DNA from: Leptolyngbya sp. Cla-17
GTDB taxonomy: Bacteria; Cyanobacteriota; Cyanobacteriia; Leptolyngbyales; Leptolyngbyaceae
Direction: 5' to 3'
NCBI RefSeq assembly: GCF_016807185.1
Contig: NZ_JAEVYN010000002.1
Location: 1,959,367-2,023,366, forward strand
DNA length: 64,000 nucleotides
Shown piece after piece: positions 52,652 through 62,116 of the stretch. A program made the translations under genes and the position numbers. Within the stretch, counting starts at the first letter, position 1; the number at the start of each line of letters is the position of its first letter. Below the pieces are notes generated by a model, which made no database searches, was not told the origin of the DNA, and saw only the letters and a program-made list of their open reading frames with translations.

Positions 52652-55078
52652 ATGTGGTTTATGGCTGAACAAGCAGGCAAAGTTTATCTAGTGGGGTCTG
52701 GTCCCGGAGATGCTGACTACCTGACCACGCAAGCGCAAGCCATACTCGCCGCAGCTGAGGTGCTTGTTTATGATGCCTTGGTCGATGGAGCACTGCTAGA
52801 CCTCGTACCCGAAGCCTGCCTCAAGCTGAATGTGGGCAAGCGAGGCGGACAGCCCAGCATGGCTCAACCCGAGATTAATCGCTTGTTAGTGCAGCACTGC
52901 CAGCGCGGCAGAAAAGTGGTGCGGCTAAAAAGTGGCGATCCGTTTGTATTTGGTCGAGCGCAGACAGAAATAGAAGCATTAGTCGCACAGCGCTGTGATT
53001 ATGAAGTGATACCGGGCTTATCCTCTGCGCTGGTGGCTCCGCTGCTGGCGGGCATTCCCCTAACTGATCCTGAATTGAGCAGTTCATTTACAGTTTGCAC
53101 GGCTCACAATCCCGATTCGTTGAATTGGGTTTCCCTGTCTAAACTGGAAACGCTGGTGATTTTGATGGGGGGGCGAACTCTGCCCGAAATTGTCCGGCGG
53201 TTGCGGGGGCATGGCAAATCACCTAAAACCCCGATCGCGGTCATTCGGTGGGCCGGTCGTGCGGAACAGCAGATTTGGGAAGGTACGCTAGGCAATATTT
53301 TGGTAGAAACAGCCAATCAGTCTTTGGCTCCTTGCGTGATTGTGATTGGCGAAGTGGTAAAGCTGCGATCTCTGCTACAGCCAAAAAAAATTCGCAATAT
53401 GGCTTCAGAACCACCGCGCGATCGTCCGCCAACTGAACGGAGGCGCGATGAATCTCCCTGGACACCTGCAAACTCAACCATTCGGCAATCAGAACGCGAT
53501 CGCAATCCCGCTCCCAGACTGGAGCCACCCGATAATCGTGAGCCATTCTCCAATTCAGTGCCTCCTGTGAGCGATGACAATTTGCCCATCGTGCCGCCTG
53601 TTTCCACCGAACCGTTGCCCCTAACCCACAAAACCGTTTTGGTCACTCGTGCCGTCAGCCAGTCTAGCCAGTTCACGCAACTGTTGGAGGCTCAGGGAGC
53701 CACTGTGATTGAGATGCCAACCCTAGAAATTGGAGCGCCGTCTAGCTGGCGAGATTTAGATAACGCGATCGCCCAACTTGACGAATTTGATTGGCTGATT
53801 TTGACTTCTACTAATGGCGTAGATGCTTTCTTTAAACGCCTCAAAACTCAAACAGGCGACGATTCACTTTCCTGCAACATCAAAATTGCCGTAGTTGGCG
53901 AAAAAACAGCGCAGCGATTGCAGCAATTGGGTATTCCCGCTGATTTTATTCCACCCAAATTTGTTGCCGATTCCTTAGCTGCCAATTTTCCTGAGCCACT
54001 AAGCGGACTCCGGATTTTGTTTCCCCGCGTTGAAAGCGGCGGTCGAGAAATGCTAGTTAAGGAATTCGCGAGCCAGGGTGCCAAAGTGCGAGAGGTTGCC
54101 GCCTATGAATCGCGCTGTCCAGCGGCGATCTCGCCTCAAGCCCTACAAGCGTTGCGATCGCGATCAGTGGATGTCATCACTTTTGCCAGTTCCAAAACCG
54201 TGCAGCATTTTTGCCAATTGCTGCAACAAGCCGATGCAGTATGGCAAACCTATTTAGAAAATATTTGTATTGCTTCTATTGGACCTCAAACCAGTGAAAG
54301 CTGCCAGAGTTTGCTGGGGCGGGTGGATGTAGAAGCCATTGAGTTTACCCTAGACGGGCTGACAACGGCGATCGTGCAATGGGCAACTCCAAAAGCGACA
54401 GAACCTGCGATCTCTGAACCAACCTTGGAGTCTGAGATTCAGCAGCCTGAAATTCAGCAGCCTGAAATTCGGCAGCCTGAAATCATGACAGGATCTGAGT
54501 CCATTCAGGCTGCTGAAGCACCAGAAGTAATACCGATTCAGCCCGAAGAGTCCCAAGCCAACATTCGATCCGAAGATATTCAACCTGAAGATATTCAGCC
54601 CGAAGATACCCAAGCCAACATTCGATCCGAAGATATTCAGCCCGAAGCGGTCGCCACAGAAGAATTGGTATCGGAAGCAACCCAACCAGAACCGAACAAC
54701 CTTCAGATGGTTCAAACTCCTGACAGCCAACCTGAAACGACTCAGCCGCAAATGGATTGGCAGGAGGCGATTTTTGCAGAGGAGATCGTGCCCAATGCAC
54801 CAGAATCGCAATTATTAGGCAATCAGGTATCAGGCAATATGGAGACAATTTCCGGCTTACCCATACCCAAAGCACCCGAATCAGAAATTTTGCAACCAGA
54901 AATATTAGATATCAGAAAACCCAACCAACGAAAGACTGGAAATAGACAAACGCCCATGCCAGAAGTTGTAGAGCTTGAAATTAAAGACGCCGAGGTGATT
55001 GCAGTAAATAAATCACGCATCAAAAACTTAAAAACGCCGTCTACATCCGCTAACCCTGAATTTCAGGATAATGAGTGA
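52652..55078 (+). CDS. Fused uroporphyrinogen-III methyltransferase and synthase with repetitive tail
   Basis: Residues about 1-245 are a CobA/SUMT domain (KVYLVGSGPGDADYLT, VRLKSGDPFVFGR, VIPGLSSALVAPLLAGIPLT), which methylates uroporphyrinogen III toward sirohaem and cobalamin. A charged linker (about 250-325) follows. Residues about 330-575 are a HemD domain (VLVTRAVSQSSQFTQLLEAQGA, DWLILTSTNGVDAFF), which makes uroporphyrinogen III. The last about 230 residues are acidic, Glu/Gln/Pro-rich repeats (QQPEIQQPEI, RSEDIQPEDIQ) with no known fold. The fusion puts synthesis and methylation in one chain. Starts at 52652 or 52661 are both possible. Confidence 0.85.
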   Translation: MWFMAEQAGKVYLVGSGPGDADYLTTQAQAILAAAEVLVYDALVDGALLDLVPEACLKLNVGKRGGQPSMAQPEINRLLVQHCQRGRKVVRLKSGDPFVFGRAQTEIEALVAQRCDYEVIPGLSSALVAPLLAGIPLTDPELSSSFTVCTAHNPDSLNWVSLSKLETLVILMGGRTLPEIVRRLRGHGKSPKTPIAVIRWAGRAEQQIWEGTLGNILVETANQSLAPCVIVIGEVVKLRSLLQPKKIRNMASEPPRDRPPTERRRDESPWTPANSTIRQSERDRNPAPRLEPPDNREPFSNSVPPVSDDNLPIVPPVSTEPLPLTHKTVLVTRAVSQSSQFTQLLEAQGATVIEMPTLEIGAPSSWRDLDNAIAQLDEFDWLILTSTNGVDAFFKRLKTQTGDDSLSCNIKIAVVGEKTAQRLQQLGIPADFIPPKFVADSLAANFPEPLSGLRILFPRVESGGREMLVKEFASQGAKVREVAAYESRCPAAISPQALQALRSRSVDVITFASSKTVQHFCQLLQQADAVWQTYLENICIASIGPQTSESCQSLLGRVDVEAIEFTLDGLTTAIVQWATPKATEPAISEPTLESEIQQPEIQQPEIRQPEIMTGSESIQAAEAPEVIPIQPEESQANIRSEDIQPEDIQPEDTQANIRSEDIQPEAVATEELVSEATQPEPNNLQMVQTPDSQPETTQPQMDWQEAIFAEEIVPNAPESQLLGNQVSGNMETISGLPIPKAPESEILQPEILDIRKPNQRKTGNRQTPMPEVVELEIKDAEVIAVNKSRIKNLKTPSTSANPEFQDNE
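54426..54650 (+). repeat. Imperfect coding repeats in the CobA-HemD tail
   Basis: Two repeat types: three near-identical 18-bp units of the CAGCCTGAAATTCAGCAG type around 54429-54485, and units with CAAGCCAACATTCGATCC around 54555-54640. They encode QPEIQQ and QANIRSED segments. Such in-frame runs expand and contract by slippage. Confidence 0.7.
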
Positions 55079-55180
55079 TATGGGCTTTAAATCTACTTTG
55101 CTGCTTTAACAATATGTTTCTCTGTTGACGCAGCTTTATCGTCAAATTCTCTGAAAGACTAGACAGAAATAAAAAATGAT

Positions 55181-55194
55181 GGTACAAGTGTATT
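55181..55194 (+). promoter_or_regulatory. Near-consensus cyanobacterial LexA site upstream of lexA
   Basis: GGTACAAGTGTATT matches the published cyanobacterial LexA pattern RGTACNNNDGTWCB, from memory, with one mismatch at the C. It lies 27 bases before the lexA ATG, where autoregulation would place it. Confidence 0.45.
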
Positions 55195-55220
55195 AAACTA
55201 CTACAATTCTGTCTAAGATC

Positions 55221-55826
55221 ATGGAAACCCTTACCGAAGCGCAACAAGAGCTATACGACTGGCTAATAGAATACATCCGCGCAAACCAGTATCCGCCCTC
55301 AATCCGTCAAATGATGAAGGCAATGGATTTGAAGTCTCCAGCCCCCGTTCAAAGTCGTTTAGAGCATTTGAGAACGAAAGGCTATATCGAATGGACAGAA
55401 GGTAAGGCGCGTACTATTCGAGCAACAAATGAAGTGTCACGAGGGGTTCCAATTCGAGGAATGATTGCGGCGGGTAGCCTGGTTGATGCATTCCCCGATT
55501 CTGAGATTGAGTATTTAGATTTGGCGGGTATGTCACTTCAACCGACTTACTTTGCGCTAAGGGTGCGGGGAGACAGCATGGTGGATGCCATGATTGACAG
55601 CGGTGATATTGTCATTCTCAAGCCTGTTGCTGATCCAAAAGCTCTTAAAAATGGCACGATTGTTGCCGCGAGAGTTCAAGATCAAACCACTCTAAAGTAT
55701 TTTCACCGCCGAGGTAGCAAAGTGACCTTGCAACCTGCAAACAAAAACTACGAAGCGATTGAAGTGCCTGCTTCTCAAGTAGATGTTCAGGGAGCTTTAG
55801 CGCATGTCTGGCGCGACTACAACTAA
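55221..55826 (+). CDS. lexA: LexA transcriptional repressor
   Basis: LexA represses DNA-damage or stress genes and inactivates itself on RecA-triggered cleavage. The 201-residue protein has a winged-helix DNA-binding domain (1-65: YPPSIRQMMKAM, VQSRLEHLRTKGYIEW) and a peptidase S24 domain. Cleavage site AAG in IRGMIAAGSLVDAF, Ser in VRGDSMVDAMI and Lys in TTLKYFHR are all present, so autocleavage seems possible. This differs from Synechocystis LexA, which is reported to lack key residues. The downstream gene starts 23 bases before its stop. Confidence 0.92.
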   Translation: METLTEAQQELYDWLIEYIRANQYPPSIRQMMKAMDLKSPAPVQSRLEHLRTKGYIEWTEGKARTIRATNEVSRGVPIRGMIAAGSLVDAFPDSEIEYLDLAGMSLQPTYFALRVRGDSMVDAMIDSGDIVILKPVADPKALKNGTIVAARVQDQTTLKYFHRRGSKVTLQPANKNYEAIEVPASQVDVQGALAHVWRDYN

Positions 55827-56430
55827 TCTGCAAGATTATCTTGAAGCGGATGAGGTGATCGATTGGCATCATCCCGATATCTTGGCACAGGCAAAGCAAC
55901 TGTCGTTTGGGCAGATAACCTCTGCGGCGATCGCGCAGCGCTGTTTTGAGTGGGTGCGCGACAACATTTTTCACAGCGTTGATTATCAGATGAATCCTGT
56001 GACTTGCAAAGCATCAGAGGTGTTGCGCTATGAAACAGGCTACTGTTATGCAAAAAGCCATTTATTGGCAGCTTTGCTGCGTGCAAACGGCATTCCAGCA
56101 GGATTTTGCTATCAGCGATTAAGCATTGATGACAAAGGCGCGCCCTACAGTTTGCATGGATTTAATGCTATTTATTTAGAAGATATTGGTTGGTATCGGG
56201 TCGATGCGAGAGGCAACCGCGAAGGCGTTAATGCCCAGTTTACGCCTCCGATCGAACAGCTTGCTTTCACCATTCAGTTTTCTGAAGAGGCAGACTTTTC
56301 AACCATTTTTCCAAAGCCTTCTGTAGGGGTTGTAGAAGCACTCCAAGCGCACAGCATTTGGAGTGAAATGCTGTGCAACTTGCCAGATATTTCCTTAGAA
56401 GCTGCCGCAAAAGAAGGATTTTTCCAGTAG
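55804..56430 (+). CDS. Transglutaminase-like family protein
   Basis: The 208-residue protein has the papain-like transglutaminase core: Cys in TGYCYAKSHLLAALLRANGIPAGFCYQ, His in LHGFNAIYL and Asp in YRVDARGNR, the Cys-His-Asp triad. Such proteins are usually peptidases or amidases in bacteria. It overlaps lexA by 23 bases, so translation is likely coupled and it may be LexA-regulated. Substrate unknown. Confidence 0.85.
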   Translation: MSGATTTNLQDYLEADEVIDWHHPDILAQAKQLSFGQITSAAIAQRCFEWVRDNIFHSVDYQMNPVTCKASEVLRYETGYCYAKSHLLAALLRANGIPAGFCYQRLSIDDKGAPYSLHGFNAIYLEDIGWYRVDARGNREGVNAQFTPPIEQLAFTIQFSEEADFSTIFPKPSVGVVEALQAHSIWSEMLCNLPDISLEAAAKEGFFQ

Positions 56431-56537
56431 GGTGAGCCGCTGGGATGGGTAAAAGTGGCGAGGCGATCGCACTAACTATGGCATGATGGCTGAATTAAAT
56501 CCGTCATTGGATTGTTTAGTCTAGTTAGTGATTTGTA

Positions 56538-57815
56538 TTGATGAATGCCGTCCAACCGCTTCTCAAGGTTTTACGCAGCCGTAAAATGGTGGCACTGCTG
56601 CTGCTAGGGTTTGCCTCTGGCTTGCCCTTGTTTCTAACGAGCCGCACTCTACAAGCCTGGATGAAAGATGAACAGGTCGATTTAGGAGTTATCGGCTGGT
56701 TTAGCTTAATTGGATTGCCCTATACCCTTAAGTTTCTCTGGTCACCTTTTTTAGATCGCTTTGTTCCTCCTTTTTTGGGACGGCGACGAGGCTGGCTGTT
56801 GATTACTCAGATTGGCTTACTGCTGGCGATCGCCGCTATGTCGCTACAGCAACCGAAGCAAGCGCTACAACTGCTTGCAATAAACGCCGTAGTGATTGCA
56901 TTTTTGAGTGCCACTCAAGACATTGCCAACGATGCATACCGTACTGATGTCTTAGAGCCTGCTGAATTAGGCATTGGAGCCTCCACCTGGGTACTAGGCT
57001 ACCGAGTAGCAATTTTGGTATCTGGTTCTCTGGCGCTTATTTTGGCAGATTATCTCTCCTGGCAACTGGTTTATTTGCTAATCGCCGGGCTAATGGCGAT
57101 CGGCATCGTGACAACCTTATGGGCACCGGAACCCAGCGATCGCAGTTCTCCTCCCCAAACGATTGCAGATGCTATCTATCTTCCTTTTAAGGAGTTTTTT
57201 GATCGGTTGGGCTTTAAATCTGCCATCTTGGTGCTTTTATTCGTACTGTTTTACAAGTTAGGCGATGCCCTAGTGGGCAACATGGCAACGCCATTTTTAT
57301 TGGATATTGGCTATAGCAAAACCGAGATTGGCGCAATTCAAGGAACGTTTGGCTTTTTAGCGACCACTCTTGGAGTCGTTGGGGGCGGCATTTTTCTGAC
57401 TCGCATCGGCATAAATCGGGCGCTATGGGTGTTTGGCGGATTGCAAGCCCTTAGCAACTTCGGCTATTTCTCCTTGACTCTATTACCCAAGGGAACCCAG
57501 TGGTTATTAGTTGCCATTACCCTGGAAAACTTTTGTGCAGGGCTAGTAACAGCTGCCTTTGTTGCCTATCTGATGAGCCAATGCAATCATGCCTTTACAG
57601 CGACCCAATATGCCCTCCTCTCCAGCTTGATGGCATCTAGCAACATTATCTTGGCGGCTCCAGCAGGCGATTTAGCAAAGGCAACAGGCTGGTCAGTCTT
57701 CTTTTTACTCACCTTGTTGGCATCTCTTCCAGGGCTGCTTCTTTTACCGCTTGTTGTCTCCTGGACTGCTATTGTGCCGACCCAACTTCCTAATAACGAT
57801 GAGAATATATTTTAA
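56538..57815 (+). CDS. MFS permease, AmpG-like (muropeptide import)
   Basis: The 425-residue protein has about 12 membrane helices. MVALLLLGFASGLPLFLTSRTLQAWM near the start, SFLSATQDIANDAYRTDVL-type loop and the FGFLATTLGVVGGGIF region fit the AmpG clade, which imports anhydromuropeptides for cell-wall recycling. Annotation as AmpG is by family; substrate is not proven. It stands alone on the plus strand after the transglutaminase-like gene. Confidence 0.85.
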   Translation: MMNAVQPLLKVLRSRKMVALLLLGFASGLPLFLTSRTLQAWMKDEQVDLGVIGWFSLIGLPYTLKFLWSPFLDRFVPPFLGRRRGWLLITQIGLLLAIAAMSLQQPKQALQLLAINAVVIAFLSATQDIANDAYRTDVLEPAELGIGASTWVLGYRVAILVSGSLALILADYLSWQLVYLLIAGLMAIGIVTTLWAPEPSDRSSPPQTIADAIYLPFKEFFDRLGFKSAILVLLFVLFYKLGDALVGNMATPFLLDIGYSKTEIGAIQGTFGFLATTLGVVGGGIFLTRIGINRALWVFGGLQALSNFGYFSLTLLPKGTQWLLVAITLENFCAGLVTAAFVAYLMSQCNHAFTATQYALLSSLMASSNIILAAPAGDLAKATGWSVFFLLTLLASLPGLLLLPLVVSWTAIVPTQLPNNDENIF

Positions 57816-57987
57816 GAATGATTTGATTTTTTTGGAAAAAAGCCTGAGAAAAGTGCTCTAGAAACTGCAAATTGGGTAGTAGGCAAGAAGTTTATTGCGG
57901 TAGGATTAAATGAGTAGGCTTTACAAATCTTGAGTGAAGTTTCAGAAAAGCTTTTAGCGTTTAAGAAAAACTTATATTGTACTTCTC

Positions 57988-58230
57988 ATGGCGATTTTCC
58001 GGCAGTATGTGGCTCCCCTGTTGATTGTTTTTGTCTTTCTATTTGCTTTGGTAGCAGTCAGTTCCCGCATTTTCATGCCGATGGATATGGCGGCTCCGGC
58101 ACCTATTGAGTCAACAACACATCAGGCTCAAAACTCGGCATTCTATCAACCAACAAATTCTCATAAAACTACGAATCTTCCTCCGTCGTTGTCTGCATTG
58201 ATTACAGGATTAACGGATGAGTCCACTTGA
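57988..58230 (+). CDS. Small single-pass membrane or secreted protein
   Basis: An 80-residue protein with one N-terminal hydrophobic helix (YVAPLLIVFVFLFALVAVSS, about 7-26) and a short polar tail rich in Ser/Thr/Pro. No domain is recognised. It lies between an AmpG-like permease and an acetyltransferase gene in the same orientation, 172 and 52 bases away. Confidence 0.5.
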   Translation: MAIFRQYVAPLLIVFVFLFALVAVSSRIFMPMDMAAPAPIESTTHQAQNSAFYQPTNSHKTTNLPPSLSALITGLTDEST

Positions 58231-58282
58231 TGGGGTTGTTGCTTTATAGGTTAATGCTTAGGCAACTTCATTAACAACCACC

Positions 58283-58801
58283 ATGTTTCCTCCCGGTTAC
58301 CAGCTTTCTCAAGGCTCTGGCTTAGACCGTGCATTGTTAGTAAAGTTCATGCAGTGTACTTACGCTGAAATTGAGTCTACTGGTACTTACGGTCATTTAG
58401 CTGCCACCGTAGACCAGTATTTTTCTCAGGAAACGCCGCTTTGGTGGGTAAGATTAAGCAGTAATGGCGATGATGTTCAAGCTTTTTTGAATCATCCGAT
58501 CGCCTGTCTTTGGCTTGGCACTGCGATCGATCAAGTGAGTGGCGATCGCCACGCTCATATTTTTTTGCTATACGTCTCGCCTATCTATCGTCGTCAAGGA
58601 ATTGGTTTAGCTTTGATGTATCAAGCTGAACAGTGGGCATTGGCACGGGGCGATCGCAAAATCGGACTTCAGGTGTTCCAATCCAATCAACCCGCTGTCA
58701 CCCTCTACAAACGCCTAGGATATGAAGTTCAATCTTTGGGAATGGCGAAGTCTTTGAGCGGTAGTAAAGATTTAGAAGAGAGAGAGAGACCTCTTCACTG
58801 A
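58283..58801 (+). CDS. GNAT-family N-acetyltransferase
   Basis: The 172-residue protein has the acetyl-CoA motif YVSPIYRRQGIGLALMYQAEQWA (RRQGIG, residues about 105-115) and LQVFQSNQPAVTLYKRLGYEVQ, both standard for the GNAT fold. It may acetylate a protein N terminus, an amino acid or a small amine. The last residues are a run of acidic and arginine codons. Substrate unknown. Confidence 0.85.
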   Translation: MFPPGYQLSQGSGLDRALLVKFMQCTYAEIESTGTYGHLAATVDQYFSQETPLWWVRLSSNGDDVQAFLNHPIACLWLGTAIDQVSGDRHAHIFLLYVSPIYRRQGIGLALMYQAEQWALARGDRKIGLQVFQSNQPAVTLYKRLGYEVQSLGMAKSLSGSKDLEERERPLH

Positions 58802-58829
58802 TAAGTTAATTACCATCTCAAACAGCTTT

Positions 58830-60299
58830 CTACCTGGAGGCATCCCTAATATCATCTAGCGTCTTCACTGTAATTACCTGAGGTGGGGTCGAGTCTGGCG
58901 GATACAGAAGATCGACCTGCACAATTCGGCGATCGCCGCCCGGTAAGTTTAGTGTCAACAATGGTTCTCCTGCCTCTCCACGTTGCTGGGTTACGTGAAT
59001 GAAGCGAGTTTGAGTGGTTCCCGTATCATCTGTATAGCGCAACCGCACCGTACCTCGAAAAAATATACGGTTCTCAGGTGGCTTATAAAATAATAATCCC
59101 CCCTTGCTTTTATCATCTTTTAGGGGTGTTTGAATCGCCAACGTCACCGTTTGTTTTTGCTTCGTTGGGTTGTAGAGCGGCATCGTTAAACTATATTGAA
59201 TTCCATAATTTCCATGGGCTTGATAAGCCGTATCAGGATAACGCGCCAATAGTTTTGCACTCTGAATTTGCCCCGTGCCGAGGGTGCCCCGGTATAGCGT
59301 GCTTAAGCCGTAAGAAAACGATCGCCCTTTTTTGGGAATCGTTAAGCGATCGCCCTTCGGTGCATCCGTGACCATTGACTGCCACTGGGAGCCTACCGCT
59401 ACCCCAGATACGCGTCCATAAAAAACCTTCACTACATTTAAGTTCGGCGGTGTGGGAGGGACATCCCGCGGTCCTGCTAACCCCCCTTTTACTACTAGTG
59501 TTTGCCATTCTTCTAGAGTTGGGCTGCGCTCTCGTCTATCTTCAGTTAGAGGGGCAAACATTGCCAAACTTGCCCCATACACCGAACCATTACTTTGCAA
59601 GCGCATCAGTGTTGTTCGCCCATTAGACCCTGGAGAACCGCTCACAGGAATCGGCAAATTCATTAACAGATGATTTTCACCGGGTTGAATGACCACTATG
59701 CGGGGAAATGATCCTTGGCGGCGACCTCGCAATAGATCATTCATCACTCGGCTACCAGGTCCGGCATAGACCGTTCCTAAAGGGTCTTCGACATAAGCCG
59801 GCAACTGAATGAATGATGCATCCGGGCGAGTCAGATAACTAGCTCCCTGCAAAATTTCGATCGTGACAGGTCTAGAGGTTGGGTTGTTCAGAAGGATGGC
59901 CTGAAACAACGTTCTCGGAGTACCGCTGCGAGACCTAGCGATGTGATGAGCAAAAATATCAAACCGCCCTTGAAAGGCATAGTTCAAATGAGCGCTAGGA
60001 GAGGCTTTACCCTCCGGTGGAAACGTAGAGGTGAGGATGCCATCTGTTTGCACTACTTCGGGGCTATTGCTATTGAGGACAGGCACCGTATCTAACTGCC
60101 CTGGAAGGGGGCGAATTTCCTGAGGTTGAAAAACTTCCTGTATTTGAAGCGTAGGTTGAGTAGGAAGAGATTCTCTTGGTAATAACAATTCTTGTGGAGT
60201 AACCCTAGGTAACGGTTGGGTTGGTAGCGGAGAGGGAAAAGGGAATACTTGAGCAAGTGTGATGAAAGAAAACAGAGGCAGCATGAGGGAATCTATCAA
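58830..60299 (-). CDS. DUF3370 domain exported protein
   Basis: A 489-residue secreted or periplasmic protein with a short signal (MIDSLMLPLFSFITLAQV), a Pro/Gln/Leu-rich linker, and the DUF3370 domain (about 75-485), a beta-rich cyanobacterial family of unknown function. The sequence ends DDIRDASR. It is divergent from the MORN protein gene. Confidence 0.85.
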   Translation of the reverse strand: MIDSLMLPLFSFITLAQVFPFPSPLPTQPLPRVTPQELLLPRESLPTQPTLQIQEVFQPQEIRPLPGQLDTVPVLNSNSPEVVQTDGILTSTFPPEGKASPSAHLNYAFQGRFDIFAHHIARSRSGTPRTLFQAILLNNPTSRPVTIEILQGASYLTRPDASFIQLPAYVEDPLGTVYAGPGSRVMNDLLRGRRQGSFPRIVVIQPGENHLLMNLPIPVSGSPGSNGRTTLMRLQSNGSVYGASLAMFAPLTEDRRERSPTLEEWQTLVVKGGLAGPRDVPPTPPNLNVVKVFYGRVSGVAVGSQWQSMVTDAPKGDRLTIPKKGRSFSYGLSTLYRGTLGTGQIQSAKLLARYPDTAYQAHGNYGIQYSLTMPLYNPTKQKQTVTLAIQTPLKDDKSKGGLLFYKPPENRIFFRGTVRLRYTDDTGTTQTRFIHVTQQRGEAGEPLLTLNLPGGDRRIVQVDLLYPPDSTPPQVITVKTLDDIRDASR

Positions 60300-60741
60300 T
60301 TCTTTTAGTTGAAAGCGTAAGCTTGAGTAAAAGTGCCAGCAGGCTGATATGGCAATATTTTATACACAGTCAATCTAAGTGCCTAACAAACTTCGACCTT
60401 TAAAGAATGAATTAAAAAGAAGATATTCAATAAAAAATGCCCCGCCTGCAATCATAAATCGAGGATGCACCTCAAAATCAGTAATTTCTCAAAGACCTAT
60501 TTTTATAGTGCAAAGAGAATCTTGAAGTTGATGGGATTTTCCCCTTGTTAGTTTTACTGTATTTTCTTTAAGCTGTCGAATAGATTGAGCTTTGAACCTT
60601 AATTTAGTTCGTCTTTTTGGTCATTATTTGTTAGCTTTTAGCTTTCAAATTTTTTGTAGGCTTTGATTCAAACTTTAGATAGTTGTCGTTGCAACCTCGA
60701 GCAAGGCACTGTTTAGACAAGGTTTCCCCAATTCCAGGTTT
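60300..60741. other. 442-base AT-rich divergent region
   Basis: The region between the DUF3370 and MORN genes is AT-rich with T and A runs, and holds promoters for both by position. I see no ORF, hairpin or RNA gene. Confidence 0.4.
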
Positions 60742-61581
60742 ATGCGACAGCTTTTTAATCTATCTAGTTTCTACGTCAGCGATCGCTTACGCGTGCCCAC
60801 TTTCTGGTTGATCGCATCAAACAATCGTTTGCTCCGAAATCAGGCGCTGCTTATAAGTGCGATCGTGCTTGCAGGTGTTTCTATTTTTGACACTGCGTTA
60901 CCTGTTTTAGCCGATGCTCCTTCTCTTATTGCCTTAAACTACTGTGAAGGAAAACTGCGAGATGAATTGCTGCAAGGAAAAGGGACCTGTACATTTCCGA
61001 GCGGTAATCGTTACGAGGGAGAACTGCGAGATAGTCAGCGCCAAGGGAAAGGTACTTTCACCTTTGCTGATGGCACTCGCTGCGAAGGAAACTTTCGGAA
61101 TGATTTACTCAATGGCAAGGGTACATGCGTCTTTCCAGGGAGAAATCGGTATGAAGGCGAGTTTCAAAAAGGCATCCGAGCAGGACAGGGAACATTCTTT
61201 TTTGCAAATGGAACACGTTGCCAAGGAACTTTTCGAGGTGATGCTTTAAACGGGGCAGGGGTTTGCACTTATCCCAGCGGCAACCGTTACGAAGGCAATT
61301 TTCAAAATAGCAAAAAGCAAGGAAGAGGAATATTGGTATTGGCAGATGGCACTCGCTGCGAGGGAGAATTTCAAAATGATTTGCTCAACAGCTTTGCGGT
61401 ATGTAGTCTTCCAAGCGGAATGCGCTATGAAGGGGAGTTTCGCATGGGTCGGCAAAGTGGAAAAGGAGTTTACACGTTGGCAAATGGGGCGCGGCTTGAG
61501 GGGACCTGGAAAAATGGAAAGTTTGTTGAGACAAAAAATAAGCTAAACACCATTCAACGACTCTTGCCAAACGAACCTTGA
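60742..61581 (+). CDS. MORN-repeat protein with N-terminal anchor
   Basis: The 279-residue protein has an N-terminal hydrophobic segment (about 35-57) acting as signal or anchor, then nine MORN repeats (about 65-265) of about 23 residues. Repeats alternate between C(E/Q)G- and YEG- openings (CEGK, YEGE, CEGN, YEGE, CQGT, YEGN, CEGE, YEGE, LEGT), a two-repeat superunit. MORN repeats form beta hairpin solenoids and often act as membrane-lipid scaffolds. Function is unknown. Confidence 0.85.
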   Translation: MRQLFNLSSFYVSDRLRVPTFWLIASNNRLLRNQALLISAIVLAGVSIFDTALPVLADAPSLIALNYCEGKLRDELLQGKGTCTFPSGNRYEGELRDSQRQGKGTFTFADGTRCEGNFRNDLLNGKGTCVFPGRNRYEGEFQKGIRAGQGTFFFANGTRCQGTFRGDALNGAGVCTYPSGNRYEGNFQNSKKQGRGILVLADGTRCEGEFQNDLLNSFAVCSLPSGMRYEGEFRMGRQSGKGVYTLANGARLEGTWKNGKFVETKNKLNTIQRLLPNEP

Positions 61582-61792
61582 GTTAAGTGAATCGAACTGG
61601 ATAAAGAGCATCAAGATGAAGCGTTTTGATCGCCGTGTATAGGCAGTTTAATTCATGGGCTTTTTTGCGTTTCGTTAAGCTAAACCCTAAATTTATTGAT
61701 CTTTGTAAGGATTACTATCGGTCTTACGATGTAGTCCTTTAGACTGAATCTCACTTCAAAACGTCCTCTTTAAAAACGGCTTGAGTAAGATT

Positions 61793-62107
61793 ATGTCTGA
61801 ACTTTCCTTGCATGAATTGCTAGCTATTTTTTCATCTTTTGCTTGTGTTGCTGGAATTTCTCTTTTGGTCAGCGATCGCGATCCCATGAAGGATGATGTG
61901 GAAGCAGCCGATCATATGCTGATGCTAATGACTTTTGCTTATTGGTTGGTCTATTGCGGAGCATTGGGTTTGCAAAAGGTCATTTTGCCTGAGTGGGAAA
62001 TCGCCATGCTCAGCGCTAAGTTAACCGGTGTCATTGCCTTTTTGCTCACTGCTAGCTGCATTCTCAGTCTGCCGTTAAATCGTGTGGCGGATCGGCAAGC
62101 TGAGTAA
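61793..62107 (+). CDS. Small polytopic membrane protein
   Basis: From ATG 61793 the protein has about 104 residues and three hydrophobic helices (about 6-24, 40-58, 72-92) with a polar loop between the first two. I do not recognise a domain. An in-frame TTG at 61781 would add four residues. It ends 10 bases before the convergent DUF2103 gene. Confidence 0.6.
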   Translation: MSELSLHELLAIFSSFACVAGISLLVSDRDPMKDDVEAADHMLMLMTFAYWLVYCGALGLQKVILPEWEIAMLSAKLTGVIAFLLTASCILSLPLNRVADRQAE

Positions 62108-62116
62108 GCATTTATC

